From assembly GCA_039030335.1 (NCBI GenBank), contig JBCCEJ010000015.1, positions 18,643 to 82,642 of the forward strand: a DNA stretch of 64,000 bases. The letters are read 5' to 3'. Both the position numbers and the translations under genes were made by a program. Below are positions 44,743 through 54,689 of this stretch, piece after piece; position 1 is the first letter of the stretch; each line of letters begins with the position of its first letter. Source of the stretch: JBCCEJ01 sp039030335. GTDB taxonomy: Bacteria > Pseudomonadota > Gammaproteobacteria > HK1. The notes below the pieces were generated by a model. It was not told where the DNA came from. It did no database searches and saw nothing but the letters and a program-made list of their open reading frames with translations.

Positions 44743-46032
44743 TCATTCTAGATACGGCGCGATCGACTCGACCGCGCCGAGCGTCATCAGAAGCTGCACG
44801 GCGGCCCGCAAGTTGTCCGGCGAGTGGTCGGAAAACGCCGCGCTGAACTCCGCGCTGGTGAATGCGTCACCGTCCAGTATCCATTCGACCAACGGCGCTA
44901 GTTCATCTGGCACGTCGGCGCTTCGCCCGCCCATTTCCAGAGACACGCTCGCGCCGCGTTTGTTGACTTTCACCTGGATCGTACGAACCCGATAGACATC
45001 TTCGAGCGCCGCGCTTGGCAACGTGTAGCCTGGTATATCCCAGAACGCCTGATTCTTCTGCCGTGCCCGAATGTGCTCGATGACATCGGGCATCGCCATT
45101 CGCCTTGCGATGTTCTCTACGAGCGTTTGCACGTGCGCGGCATGGGCCTGTTCGTCGTCGGGATCGGGCAGGGGGCCGCGAAACAGCGGGTCGTCGGCCA
45201 TTACGGATTCGAGCAATTCGCCCAGCACGGCACCGCGCGCCTGTTCGATGCTGAAGGTCAGATGCAGCGACATATCCGTTAACGCCATGGCGTCGTGGTA
45301 GAAGCCGCCGGGGACGTACAGCACATCGCCGGGCGCGAGCGTGGGCTGCAGTATCACGCGACCCTTGTGCACTTCGTGATAGTCCTGCGGAAATGACCCC
45401 TGGTGATAGCCGTCGAGGTAGGCGGGTGCCTCGAAGCGGTTTTCGTAAATGCGCCACTTCTTGCGCCCGGCAATGTGCAGAACGAACACATCCGTCGGGT
45501 CGAAATGCGAGGCGAACGCGACGACGTCCTTGCCCGACAGGTAGAGATTGCAGTTCGACCGGCAGTTCAGCGCAAGCGCAAAAGCGGCGGAAATGGCTGC
45601 CAGGCCCTCGTCGAGCTGTTCGACCTCGTTCAGATTGATGGTTGCGCCTTCGGCCAGATACTTCGATACCAGTGCCGGTACCGCGCGCATCACGGTGCCG
45701 GCGGTCTCGTCGTGCGCGGGACGCGAGAACATCTGCGGCGGCAGCGGATTTCCATCGCGCACGAGCCGCAGGCGCGGGGCATCCCACCGCGGCGTCGCAT
45801 TCAACATCTGGTTCAGCCGCTCCCAGCCATAGAGGTGTTCGAACCGCCGGGCTTCACCCTTGATGTGGGCCGGGCGCTTGCCGTAGAAGCGGTCCATGAA
45901 CATCGAGGCGTCCATGGGCGCCAGAATCTGTCTGAAACTGATACGTCGGTTCGGCACGGCAGGTTGAGTCTCCGGCGTTGGAAAGTAGCTAATCAGGTCG
46001 CACTGGCACGGCGCTGAGTGCGGTTGCCCCAT
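44743..46032 (-). CDS. JmjC/cupin-type 2-oxoglutarate oxygenase (ribosomal oxygenase-like)
   Basis: A 429-residue protein with a double-stranded beta helix at about 160-260. The iron triad is visible as HFD (H176, D178) and H246 in GGFYHDA. YGKRPAHIKG near the N-terminus and DVFVLHIAGRKKWRIYEN are typical of the cupin_4 group that includes YcfD. A winged-helix-like C-terminus follows. Relatives hydroxylate ribosomal proteins; the target here is not known. It lies 200 bases upstream of the caspase gene on the same strand. Confidence 0.8.
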   Translation of the reverse strand: MGQPHSAPCQCDLISYFPTPETQPAVPNRRISFRQILAPMDASMFMDRFYGKRPAHIKGEARRFEHLYGWERLNQMLNATPRWDAPRLRLVRDGNPLPPQMFSRPAHDETAGTVMRAVPALVSKYLAEGATINLNEVEQLDEGLAAISAAFALALNCRSNCNLYLSGKDVVAFASHFDPTDVFVLHIAGRKKWRIYENRFEAPAYLDGYHQGSFPQDYHEVHKGRVILQPTLAPGDVLYVPGGFYHDAMALTDMSLHLTFSIEQARGAVLGELLESVMADDPLFRGPLPDPDDEQAHAAHVQTLVENIARRMAMPDVIEHIRARQKNQAFWDIPGYTLPSAALEDVYRVRTIQVKVNKRGASVSLEMGGRSADVPDELAPLVEWILDGDAFTSAEFSAAFSDHSPDNLRAAVQLLMTLGAVESIAPYLE

Positions 46033-46099
46033 TTTATCTCAGCAGCGGACCGGGTGTTGCGGCTATCGGGCTTTCCAACCGTCGCGCAGCGTCGGGCTC

Positions 46100-46963
46100 T
46101 CAACCCATCAGTTGCAGGATTCCTCTCACCAGCGGGTCGCGGCTTCTTCCCAGACGATCGGTGATCGTGAAATGGTTGTCTTTGGGTGTCGACATCACTT
46201 CGGCGCGGATCCCTGCGGCACGCAGGTTCGCTGCGTATTGCAGGGATTGCCAATGAAACAGATCGGATTCCTCGCCGCCTACCGCGACCAACGCGTCTCC
46301 ACGTGAAACAGCTGGCAACCCCATCGGACTGAGAGCCTTCGCGCTCGCCGCGCTGAGGCGGATATCGTCTTGCAGGTCGGTCAGCCGATGCGGGCGGATG
46401 TCGAACAGCCCGCTGAGCGGCGCGCTTGCTCGAACCAGCTGCCGGGTTACACCGGCATAGCTTCGCCAGTCGGTCGCGACCATCATGCCGGTCAAATGTC
46501 CGCCGGCGGAATGACCCGATACCGTGATGGCGCCAGGATCGCCGTTGTAGCGCTTGATGTTCCGGTGTACCCAGACCAGCGCTTTGCGCATCTGATCGAC
46601 GATGTCACCAATACGTACGTCGGGGCACAGATCGTATTCCGGCAGCACGACGGTCGCTCCGGCCGCTACGAATGGGTGCGCCAGGTGACTGTACGTGCTC
46701 TTCGTAATGTTCGTGGCCCGCCAGTACCCACCGTGGATGAAGACGAGCACGGGTGCGCCTGGGTGCGTGGCCGGAAAGATGTCCAGGCGCTGACGCGGCG
46801 AATCGCCGTAGGCGAGATCCAACACACCGTCGACGGCACGTCTCACGCGCGCGCTGCGCCGCTCCGACGCGGCCAGCAATGCATCCGCATTGCTGAGTGT
46901 GTAGCGGGGCAGGTACTGGCGGTTCAACTCGTCGCGGTCGTTGCCGCCCGGTCCGGTTGCCAT
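46100..46963 (-). CDS. Alpha/beta hydrolase, kynurenine formamidase-like
   Basis: About 287 residues from ATG 46963, which follows an AGGAGAA site; the open frame extends to 47137 without family support. The oxyanion motif is HGGYW (77-81) and the nucleophile is in GHSAGGH. Members with HGGYW include arylformamidases and esterases of the BD-FAE group, which hydrolyse small esters or N-formylkynurenine. No tryptophan-degradation genes are nearby, so the substrate is open. Confidence 0.8.
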   Translation of the reverse strand: MATGPGGNDRDELNRQYLPRYTLSNADALLAASERRSARVRRAVDGVLDLAYGDSPRQRLDIFPATHPGAPVLVFIHGGYWRATNITKSTYSHLAHPFVAAGATVVLPEYDLCPDVRIGDIVDQMRKALVWVHRNIKRYNGDPGAITVSGHSAGGHLTGMMVATDWRSYAGVTRQLVRASAPLSGLFDIRPHRLTDLQDDIRLSAASAKALSPMGLPAVSRGDALVAVGGEESDLFHWQSLQYAANLRAAGIRAEVMSTPKDNHFTITDRLGRSRDPLVRGILQLMG

Positions 46964-47145
46964 CGTGTTCTCCTGTATCTGTTCTGCCGCGTGCCGTAGA
47001 GTCATGACTGGCAGCGAAGGACGCCGCATCACGGCAGGTCCTGTCCGGCACGAACCACGGCCACAACGTCGTCGTCTGCGTTCGCCGACGACGACGGGCC
47101 GGCTTTGGACTGCCGCGTGCAGTCTACAACGGAGCACACGGACAC

Positions 47146-48030
47146 TTGGGAATCTGGCCTGCGTTTGCAGCGGCCATGGCGAGCCTGTTGACCGGCGCTG
47201 CGGTTGTGGTGACGCGCTTCATCGTCGAGTCCATCGCGCCGCTACCGCTCGCGTTGTTGCGCTACTCGGTCGCGGTGCTGGTATTGCTGATACCGCTGTG
47301 GGCGCTGCGTAAATGCCGCATCACCTGGACGCAGAAATTCGCATGCCTGGGCCTGGGCGCGCTTTTTTTCGGCGTCTTCACGTACGGCTTCAATACCGGC
47401 CTTGAAACCGCGACTGCCGCACGCGGCGGCACCCTGGTTGCGACCATGCCGGTCATGACGCTGATCCTCGCAGCGGCCGTAGGCCGCGAGCGCATCACCG
47501 TGATGAAGCTGCTCGGTGTGGCTATAGCCCTGGTCGGCGTCGCGGTCGTACTCGGCCTGCCAACGTCAGGCTTGCGCAGCGCATTGACACTTCACACCCA
47601 TGATATCTGGCTGCTGACCGCCGCCTGTTGCGGTGCGTGCTACAACGTTGGCGCGCGTATCTGGCTGAAAGAACTCAACACCGTGGTCACGGCGTTCTGG
47701 TCGATGAGCGGTGGCGTTTTGCTACTGATGGTGATTAGTTCTGCAACTGGCGAATGGCCAGGCGAGAGCGCCTTGACGTCGCAGGGCATGGCGTCGCTTG
47801 CCTACCTCGGCATTGCCGCGGGTGCGGTTGGCTTCTCGCTTTGGATCTGGGCGCTTGGCAAAGCCAGCCCGACGCAGGTGGCGGTGTTCTATTCGCTGAA
47901 CCCGGTGAGCGCGGCGATCCTCGCGGCCTGGGCACTTGATGAGGCCGTGGAGATAAACATCATCGTCGGTCTCGCGATCGTTCTGGTCGGTATCGTGGCG
48001 ACGACATTGTCGCCACGTGACCAAAGCTGA
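47146..48030 (+). CDS. EamA/DMT-family membrane transporter
   Basis: A 294-residue protein with ten hydrophobic segments in two EamA repeats. The second repeat contains the common ATVLSxxxxx-like segment as NPVSAAILAAWALDE. Members export amino acids or metabolites across the inner membrane. It starts at TTG 47146, placed at the edge of the first helix. The gene converges with an epoxide hydrolase-like gene. Confidence 0.82.
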   Translation: MGIWPAFAAAMASLLTGAAVVVTRFIVESIAPLPLALLRYSVAVLVLLIPLWALRKCRITWTQKFACLGLGALFFGVFTYGFNTGLETATAARGGTLVATMPVMTLILAAAVGRERITVMKLLGVAIALVGVAVVLGLPTSGLRSALTLHTHDIWLLTAACCGACYNVGARIWLKELNTVVTAFWSMSGGVLLLMVISSATGEWPGESALTSQGMASLAYLGIAAGAVGFSLWIWALGKASPTQVAVFYSLNPVSAAILAAWALDEAVEINIIVGLAIVLVGIVATTLSPRDQS

Positions 48031-48052
48031 GGATGTATCTCCTGACCGGAGA

Positions 48053-48976
48053 TCAGGCCTCGACGGCGAAAGCGTTGACGCCCCAGGCCGCGCGCGGCTG
48101 CACTGGGCACGTTGGCAGACCGTAGTGTCGCGAGCGGTCGAACAGGCGTAGTCCCGAACCCAGCATCGAATGGTAGAACCACATCATCGCGTCCGTGACC
48201 TGCTGGGGTTGTTCGCGCGTTACAAAGTGCCCGGAGTCGAGCACCAGCACGGCTTCCAGGCCGGGCAGATGGTCTTCCATGCCACGGCAGTAGTCGACCG
48301 GCTGGCGCGGGTCGTGCTCGCCGTGGATGTAGAGCACCGGCATCGTGAACTTTGAATAGTCCACGACCTCGGCTTTGCGGATATCGCGAAAATAGCGGGC
48401 TACTGCCGCGCCGGTACCCGGTGTCGAAAACTCACTGACGATTTCGGCGATCTCCGGTTCCCCGAGGCGCAACTCCGGTTTGCAGCTGCTCTCGAACCAG
48501 ACGCGAACATAGGCTTCCGCGTTGGTCATCAATCGCCCGGCCGCTTCCGGGTTTTCGCCGTTCCATTGATGATGTAGCGAATTTCTGACGTCGTATTGGT
48601 GTAGCGACAGGCAGCAGCGAATGTAGCGCTCCACCCGTGACGGTGCGTGGTTGATGACATGATCGCTTACCAGCACACCCCAGTCGTGCCCGGCGAGTCT
48701 GAATGTATCAACGCCGGCTGCATCGAGACAGGCCAACACTTCCGCGGCAACGCCATTGCCGGTGTAGTCGCCGTCTTCTTTCCCGGACTGACCGTAACCC
48801 TTCAGATCGAAGGCCAGCACCCGAAACTGTGTTGCGAGCTTCGGCATCTGGTGCTTCCAGCACTGCCAGCTCTCCGGGATGCCATGGAGCAGAACGACGG
48901 GGTCGCCCGCGCCCATCTCGGCCCAGTGCCAACGGGTGCCGTTCACTTCGTGGAAATGGTGTGTTACTTCGCTCAT
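48053..48976 (-). CDS. Alpha/beta hydrolase of the epoxide hydrolase/haloalkane dehalogenase group
   Basis: A 307-residue protein. HGIPESWQCW supplies the oxyanion hole, D98 in GHDWG is the nucleophile (an Asp, so not a serine esterase), IHGEHDPR gives the acid and DSGHFVTREQP the catalytic His. This set is shared by epoxide hydrolases and fluoroacetate dehalogenases. ATG 48976. It is about 120 bases from the TRAP large permease gene on the same strand, separated by a hairpin at 49050-49078. Confidence 0.85.
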   Translation of the reverse strand: MSEVTHHFHEVNGTRWHWAEMGAGDPVVLLHGIPESWQCWKHQMPKLATQFRVLAFDLKGYGQSGKEDGDYTGNGVAAEVLACLDAAGVDTFRLAGHDWGVLVSDHVINHAPSRVERYIRCCLSLHQYDVRNSLHHQWNGENPEAAGRLMTNAEAYVRVWFESSCKPELRLGEPEIAEIVSEFSTPGTGAAVARYFRDIRKAEVVDYSKFTMPVLYIHGEHDPRQPVDYCRGMEDHLPGLEAVLVLDSGHFVTREQPQQVTDAMMWFYHSMLGSGLRLFDRSRHYGLPTCPVQPRAAWGVNAFAVEA

Positions 48977-49049
48977 CGATGATCTCTGAGGTTCGCTCGA
49001 AACGGGGTAGCACGGGCCGGCGCCTCGACGGCTGCCCGTAGCGGAACAT

Positions 49050-49078
49050 CGGGCGGCACCTGAGCGCGGTGCCGCCCG
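49050..49078 (-). terminator. Possible terminator hairpin after the TRAP permease genes
   Basis: Eleven-base perfect arms (CGGGCGGCACC and its complement) around a 7-base loop, just after the dctM stop in the direction of transcription. The T run is poor, so termination is likely but not certain. Confidence 0.5.
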
Positions 49079-49094
49079 TGTACCGAACGCCTGG

Positions 49095-50390
49095 CTAACC
49101 CGAATTCAGCAGTACGAGTGACAGCGATGGCACCCAGGTCACGATCAGCCACACGATCATTAGCGGGATCAGAAGTTTGAAAATCTGACTGACGATCTGA
49201 TCGTACGGGATCTTCAGCACCCCGCTCACGACGAACAGGTTGAGCCCGTATGGCGGCGTCACGAACCCGATGGTGGTGCCGACCACGAACACGACACCCC
49301 AGTGGACGATGTCGATACCGATCGACTCCGCCACGGGCGCGAGAATCGGGCCGAGGATCAACACGACGGCTACCGATTCGGTGATCGCTCCGACCATCAG
49401 AATCAGCACCATCATGACCGAGACGAGCACAAACGGTCCGTAATCCTCTCCGAGCCCCCCGAGGAAGTTCTGGATCGCTTCCGGCATGCCCATGACGCTC
49501 GAAACCTGCTGGAACTGGATCGAGAACACGACCAGCGGTACCAGCAGACCGGCGAGGCGCGCGCTGTTCAGCAGGATGCCGGGCACCTGGCGAAGCTTCA
49601 GCTCACCACCGGGTATGACACCGACGATGAAGCAGTAAATCGCCACCACGCCGGCCGCTTCGGTAGGGCTGAAGTACCCGAAGTAGATACCGAAGAAGAT
49701 GACGCCAATGGCGACGAAGCCAGCCCAGGCCTTGATGGCCGTGCGGCCGATCTCAGCGATGCTGAAATTCTCGAATCCCGCGCCCGGTTCGACCTTGCCG
49801 GTCAACACAACTGCGCAGCTGATCAGCGCGATCACCATCATCAGACCGGGGATCATGCCGCCGATGAACAGGTCGACGCTCGGCACGTCCATCGTCACGC
49901 CGTAGATCAGGAAGATGACGCTGGGTGGAATGATGACTCCCACGGTGCCGCCCGAAGCCACGATGGCGCCCGCCAGGCCGGGGGAGATGCCGCGGCTGAC
50001 CATTTCCGGACCCAGCAGCCGACCCATCGTCGCAGCCGTGGCGGCGTTCGAGCCTGAGATGGCTGCGAAGAGACCGCATGAGAACATCGTCGTCGCTGCC
50101 GTCGCGCCCGCCATGAAGCCGACGATGGCTCGCGAGAAGGCAATCAGCTTACGGCTGACACCCCCTTCAGTCAGGAAGTCGCCGGTAATAACGAACAGCG
50201 GCACGGCCAGGAAGATAAAGCTCTTGATCGAATCACTGGAAGCGATGCCGACATTCGCCAGCGGAAAGTCGACGATGAAATACGACGACGCGATCACCCA
50301 CGCCGCCAGCACGAGCACGACCGGCGTGCCAAGGAAAAACAGAGCGACCGCAATGGCTGTCAGCGTCCAGACGTCGAGTACTTCGCTCAT
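49095..50390 (-). CDS. dctM: TRAP transporter large permease subunit DctM
   Basis: A 431-residue protein with about twelve membrane segments, the usual DctM length. GSNAATAATMGRLLGPEM and GGTVGVIIPPSV are typical of the large subunit. With DctQ and DctP it forms a sodium- or proton-driven importer of organic acids or similar solutes. The start overlaps the dctQ stop by 4 bases. Confidence 0.93.
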   Translation of the reverse strand: MSEVLDVWTLTAIAVALFFLGTPVVLVLAAWVIASSYFIVDFPLANVGIASSDSIKSFIFLAVPLFVITGDFLTEGGVSRKLIAFSRAIVGFMAGATAATTMFSCGLFAAISGSNAATAATMGRLLGPEMVSRGISPGLAGAIVASGGTVGVIIPPSVIFLIYGVTMDVPSVDLFIGGMIPGLMMVIALISCAVVLTGKVEPGAGFENFSIAEIGRTAIKAWAGFVAIGVIFFGIYFGYFSPTEAAGVVAIYCFIVGVIPGGELKLRQVPGILLNSARLAGLLVPLVVFSIQFQQVSSVMGMPEAIQNFLGGLGEDYGPFVLVSVMMVLILMVGAITESVAVVLILGPILAPVAESIGIDIVHWGVVFVVGTTIGFVTPPYGLNLFVVSGVLKIPYDQIVSQIFKLLIPLMIVWLIVTWVPSLSLVLLNSG

Positions 50391-50890
50391 CGGATGTCCT
50401 CCGCTTCAACGGTCCTGAAGTTGCCCTGGCAGACATTCACGAACTGCTGGGCCACGCGAATCATCGTAAAGCCCCAGCCGAGCGGTACGGCGATGCTGAT
50501 CGCGGCCATCGGGATTTCGGTGCCGAAAATATCCTGGTTGAACCGGTTGTTCATGGTGACGACATCCCACGATGCGGACATTACGACCAGTCCGATTACA
50601 AACCACAGCACGCAGTCGACGCCTTCCATTATCTGGCGCATGCGAAACGGCATCCGGCTTCTGAAGGTGGTAAACGAAAGATGGGTGCCCGCTTTGACGC
50701 CGCTCGCCATCGCAAACCACGACAACCAGACGAACGCGCCCATCGCGACCTCCGGCCCCCAGGACGCCTGCGCGCCCGTCACGATTCTGCGGATGGTCTC
50801 CAGCCCAACGACCAGAATGATGGTCAGGTAGGCCGCGAGCATGATCGCGTTCTCGACCCAGGAAACTACCGCGTCGAACTTCTGCCCCAT
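50387..50890 (-). CDS. dctQ: TRAP transporter small permease subunit DctQ
   Basis: A 167-residue protein with four membrane helices. The segment WGPEVAMGAFVWLSWFAMASGVKAGTHLSF is typical of DctQ. It bridges DctP and DctM in the inner membrane. It follows dctP after 239 bases that hold a strong hairpin. Confidence 0.9.
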   Translation of the reverse strand: MGQKFDAVVSWVENAIMLAAYLTIILVVGLETIRRIVTGAQASWGPEVAMGAFVWLSWFAMASGVKAGTHLSFTTFRSRMPFRMRQIMEGVDCVLWFVIGLVVMSASWDVVTMNNRFNQDIFGTEIPMAAISIAVPLGWGFTMIRVAQQFVNVCQGNFRTVEAEDIR

Positions 50891-51030
50891 TGGACTCGAC
50901 CCTGCATTGTGTTTTTCGAGGGGTAGGCCGTTAAGCCCGGTGAATCAACCTCAGCCGACCAGCCAACGCTCGTCTGCGGCTAGCGGGCACCAGCTTTGAT
51001 GATGCGTCCGCACGCTCGTTTCGAGCTGAC

Positions 51031-51075
51031 ATAAAAGCGCCGGGTGAGGCCCGCCATCGCGCACCTCACCCGGCG
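51031..51075 (-). terminator. Intercistronic hairpin with T run between dctP and dctQ
   Basis: A perfect 12-base inverted repeat (51038-51049 with 51064-51075; arms CGCCGGGTGAGG and complement) around a 14-base loop. On the minus strand it is followed by CTTTTATG. It looks like a partial terminator or mRNA-end stabiliser that would make dctP more abundant than dctQM. Confidence 0.7.
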
Positions 51076-51129
51076 ATCGACTCGGTTGTGAACGACGATC
51101 CGGCCACGGGCCGGACCGTCAGGTCGAGC

Positions 51130-52317
51130 TCAGCTCCACCACTTCTGGGCGTTGAGCGGCTTGCCGCGCACCTTCTTCTCGTATTCGGCGATCGCGCCGA
51201 ACACGTCCAGGCCGGCCAGCTCGTCGAGCTTCTTGCGAATGTCGCCGTAGATGGCGCCGTTGCGCTCAACTGACCCACGCTCGCGGAACGCATCCAATTC
51301 CTGCTCGGACAGGCGCACGTGGCGCATCGTGTCCTTGAGCTGGATGTAGTTGCTGTCCGGCGTTGGGTTCGGACCGTTGCCGGTCACGGAGTTCATCGCC
51401 TCGCCGAGCTTCGAAACGGAGAGTTCGCTTGCGCGCCGCGATGCTTCGCGCACGACGTCCTGCAGCCTCTCCGGCATACGCTCCATCGAACGCGAGCTCA
51501 TGAACACCGATGCCGTACCCGGGCAGAAATTGAGTTCCAGTGCCTGCGCGGTGACCTTCGTCATACCAAAGCCGGCCGCTGCGCCGCCCCAGGTTTCCAT
51601 GCCATCCACGACGCCGGATTTCATGCCTTCCAGAGTTTCTGTCCAGGCGAGCGGCACCGGGCTCATACCAAGGGATGCTGCAAAGTTCTCGATCATGGTC
51701 GAGTTCGTGATACGCAACTTTGCCCCCTTCAGCTGATCGGGCGTGCGGACTTCTTCGCGATCGCTGTACTTGAGGCCCATGAAGATGTCGCGCGGGTCGT
51801 TGGCGGTGTACAGGAATTCCATGCCGTACTTCTTTTGCCAGACGTCGCGGTAAACGGCGTTCATGCTCGGGTCGTGCAGCAGGTTGACGAGCGACGTGCG
51901 GTCGCGCCACAGGAACGGCCAGTCGAGCGCCTGCGAGTGATAGACGATCGCCGCGGCGTTTTGCGCCGACGAGTTGCCGATATCGATGACGCCAGCGCCC
52001 ACGCGCTCAGCGCACTGCGTTTCAGCACAGGCCTGGTTCTTGTCGAGAAGTTGGATATTGATCTCGCCGTCGGAGAGCTCTTCAATCCATTCGACGAACT
52101 TGTAGACCTGGGTTTGCAGGAATGCCTCGTTCTTCGGATTGACCACCGACGCACCATGGCGGAACTTGTATTTGGCCTTTTTGGCAGCGTGCGCATCGCG
52201 CATGGCGAACTGACTCAGGGCGGTCATGGACACCGTGCCGGTCGCCGTTGCGAACACGGCCGCCTTGGCGCCGAAGGCCTTGGAAATACGCAAGAACTCG
52301 CGTCTCGAAATGCTCAT
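51130..52317 (-). CDS. dctP: TRAP transporter solute-binding protein DctP, Tat-type signal
   Basis: A 395-residue periplasmic binding protein. The N-terminus MSISRREFLRI followed by a hydrophobic stretch and AHAAKKA is a twin-arginine signal. The mature part has the DctP landmarks GVIDIGNSSAQNAAAI, LKGAKLRITNSTMIE (with the arginine that binds carboxylate ligands) and MKSGVVDGMETWGGAAAGF. It delivers a carboxylate-type solute to DctQM. The ligand cannot be named. The start has AGAGGAAG upstream. Confidence 0.92.
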   Translation of the reverse strand: MSISRREFLRISKAFGAKAAVFATATGTVSMTALSQFAMRDAHAAKKAKYKFRHGASVVNPKNEAFLQTQVYKFVEWIEELSDGEINIQLLDKNQACAETQCAERVGAGVIDIGNSSAQNAAAIVYHSQALDWPFLWRDRTSLVNLLHDPSMNAVYRDVWQKKYGMEFLYTANDPRDIFMGLKYSDREEVRTPDQLKGAKLRITNSTMIENFAASLGMSPVPLAWTETLEGMKSGVVDGMETWGGAAAGFGMTKVTAQALELNFCPGTASVFMSSRSMERMPERLQDVVREASRRASELSVSKLGEAMNSVTGNGPNPTPDSNYIQLKDTMRHVRLSEQELDAFRERGSVERNGAIYGDIRKKLDELAGLDVFGAIAEYEKKVRGKPLNAQKWWS

Positions 52318-52727
52318 AAAACTTCCTCTCTTCTAGGTCTGGCTTATTGTCTTGGGGTCGGGCGTCGCCTCTTTACGTCCCCAGTTTCACTGTTCGTCTC
52401 AAACGTACGGCGCGAGGCTGTCGTGCGGCTTCAAAGAAGTGCACGGCCGTGGTGACGCGGGTGCCGCGGCAATCCTTGGAAATGGTCCCATGCGGCAGTA
52501 TGCACAGTACAGCGCATATCCCAAAAGGCCGGTAACCACGGCCCCACGCGGAATCGGCACCCGCCGGTCGAGTCTGCCCATACGCGGCCTTGGCGCATGA
52601 ATTCGCGTACTTTGCGCCGATCTCCCTGAAACCCGAGTCTAGGCGCGTTGGCAATCGGGTGCGACACACCTCCGAGACCGATTCGGCTTGGTAGCTCTAA
52701 GTTTTCGGCGTGTGGTACGCACCTGGC
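52318..52727. other. Intergenic region between dctP and the SDR gene
   Basis: A 410-base stretch that should hold the dctP promoter. I found a good ribosome site next to dctP but no convincing -35/-10 pair. The short open frames in it have no family signature and I see no RNA gene. Confidence 0.4.
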
Positions 52728-53477
52728 TCACCATGGCAGCGCGGTACCGTCGTAGCGCAGGAAGCGCCCGCTGTCGGCGGGTGTCAGGCTCTCGATGACT
52801 GCGATACAGCCTGCGACGGCGTCATCCGGTGAGAGCGGCGGCACGCGATCGCCAGCCGAGCCCATATCGGTCGCTACCCATCCCGGAGAGAGCGCGACGA
52901 CCGTGAAGCGCTCATCAGCAAGCTCGGCCGCAAAGGTACGCGCGGCCATGTTGAGCGCCGCTTTCGACATCCGGTAGCTCGATACGCCGCCGGCCTGCAC
53001 TTTCTCCGACTGTGCGGTCAATGTTTGTTCGATAGACCCGAGATCGGAAGACAACATGACCACCATCCGGGTATCGCCGGCACGTAGCGCGGGCAGGAAT
53101 GCATTGGTCGTATCGATGGTTCCCGCCACGTTATTGCGCAGCACGTTCATGAGGTCATCGCTGCTCGACTCCGTGATCGGGTCGAAGGGGTGGTTGCGGC
53201 TCGAAATGCCGGCGTTGTTGACGAGCACGTCAACGGAACCGAGCTGCGCGGAGAGTACCCGTGCGCTGTCGGGTTCAGTCGTGTCCAGGGGCTCGACCCG
53301 CAGGTTGTCGAATCCTTCGGCAAGTTGCGAGAGCGCGTGCGCCGAGGATGGGTTGCGCGCGGTGGCGATTACGCTCGCGCCGCGCCCGGCCAAAGCCCTC
53401 GCAAAGGCCAGCCCCAGGCCTCGGGAAGCGCCGGTGATGACGATGCGTTTGTTGCTCCAGAAGGACACTTTGCTCAC
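52728..53477 (-). CDS. Short-chain dehydrogenase/reductase
   Basis: A 249-residue classical SDR. Cofactor site TGASRGLGLAFA, the structural VNNAGIS, catalytic Ser in MLSSDLG and Tyr/Lys in YRMSKAAL, then a SPGWVATDMG loop. It reduces or oxidises a carbonyl/alcohol pair with NAD(P). The sequence resembles the sniffer-like (C-factor) branch. It follows an EamA transporter gene on the same strand, with about 110 bases between. Confidence 0.88.
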   Translation of the reverse strand: MSKVSFWSNKRIVITGASRGLGLAFARALAGRGASVIATARNPSSAHALSQLAEGFDNLRVEPLDTTEPDSARVLSAQLGSVDVLVNNAGISSRNHPFDPITESSSDDLMNVLRNNVAGTIDTTNAFLPALRAGDTRMVVMLSSDLGSIEQTLTAQSEKVQAGGVSSYRMSKAALNMAARTFAAELADERFTVVALSPGWVATDMGSAGDRVPPLSPDDAVAGCIAVIESLTPADSGRFLRYDGTALPW

Positions 53478-53587
53478 TCGGGCCCAATGGCGAGACCCGT
53501 TTCAGCTGCTCGAATTCCGGCGTTGCGGTATGAGCCAAAAGGCAGCGCGCAGACGTCAACGGCCATCGGCGCAATGCCTTACCAGCG

Positions 53588-54499
53588 TCAGGTTTCCCGG
53601 CGCCACGTGTAGCTGCCCGCGCCAACGACCAGCACGGCCCCGACGGCCGTCCAAAGCTCCGGTTTGTCGCCGAAGAACCAGAACCCGACCAGCGCCGCGC
53701 CGACGATCTCAATATAGAGAAACGGCCCGAGCACCGACACGGGTGTAATCCGAAACGCCTGCGTCAGCAGCAGATTCGTGACGGTTGCGCCGACGCCAAC
53801 GACGAGCAGTAGTAGCAGTTCCGATCGGGTAGGCATGTGGGCCTGCAGCGCGGCGACGTCCAACACGTGCCCCGCCAACAGCACCAGCAACGCCAGACAC
53901 AGCGCGACGCTCGATGCGACGAGCTGAAACATGAACGCGTTCGCGAGCCGCGCCCAGCGGCGCGTTATCAGCGCGGAGCCAGAAAAACAGAGCGCCGCCA
54001 GCGCTGGCAGGCACGCCTGCCAGCCGATGTTCTCGAGGTTTGGCCCGATGATCAGCAGTGCACCCACCAGGCCGACGACCACGGCGGCGAGGCGCTGCCA
54101 GCCGACGTTCTCGCGGAGCAGCAATGCCGCGAGACAGGTCAGCAGCAATGGTTGGATGAAAAACACCGCGGAGGATTCGACCAGCGGCATGACGGCGAGG
54201 CCCGCGAACAGCAACCCTGAGCCCAGTGCCAGCAGGCAGCCGCGCGCGAGGAGCGGCCAGAGCGGCGACGGGAGCGGTTGCCTCAGCCTCGGCATCAACG
54301 CCAGCAACAGGCTGATGAACATGACCTGCACGGCAAACCGGGCCACGACGATCTGAGGTGACGACGTTGTCCCACCCAGGAATTTCGCCGCGCTCTCGAT
54401 GAACGGAATGAGCGCCGCGTAGACGAGCGTCAGCGCCGTACCGGTGGCGGCGTCATCCCTGACAGGCGCTTGCGGCTGCGAGCGCTCGCTAGATTCCAT
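53588..54499 (-). CDS. EamA/DMT-family membrane transporter
   Basis: A 303-residue ten-helix protein. Characteristic segments are ATGTALTLVYAALIPFIE at the start, ESSAVFFIQPLLLTCLAALLLRENVGWQR at the end of the first repeat, and SVLGPFLYIEIVGAALVGFWFFGDKPELW in the second. It resembles the RhaT/RarD-like exporters of small metabolites. ATG 54499. The second EamA gene in the window; the two are not close relatives by eye. Confidence 0.83.
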   Translation of the reverse strand: MESSERSQPQAPVRDDAATGTALTLVYAALIPFIESAAKFLGGTTSSPQIVVARFAVQVMFISLLLALMPRLRQPLPSPLWPLLARGCLLALGSGLLFAGLAVMPLVESSAVFFIQPLLLTCLAALLLRENVGWQRLAAVVVGLVGALLIIGPNLENIGWQACLPALAALCFSGSALITRRWARLANAFMFQLVASSVALCLALLVLLAGHVLDVAALQAHMPTRSELLLLLVVGVGATVTNLLLTQAFRITPVSVLGPFLYIEIVGAALVGFWFFGDKPELWTAVGAVLVVGAGSYTWRRET

Positions 54500-54689
54500 G
54501 AACCCTCGGCACTCCTCGTGTTAAGCGCATTTACAAGATATCCGGGTCACGTTTTCGCTATCCGAATTTTGGGTTTATAGACGCGCATTCCCGAACTTGA
54601 GCCGTATGCATTTCCACGACGGTAGAGTATGCCCTGGCAGGACCGCTTTCGGTCACCGTCATTTCCAACAGCTATCTAAGGGATTACTG

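Noticed and set aside
52373..52669. A 98-codon minus-strand frame between dctP and the SDR gene
   Set aside because: No domain, no ribosome site and Arg-rich composition typical of a non-coding frame in G+C-rich DNA.
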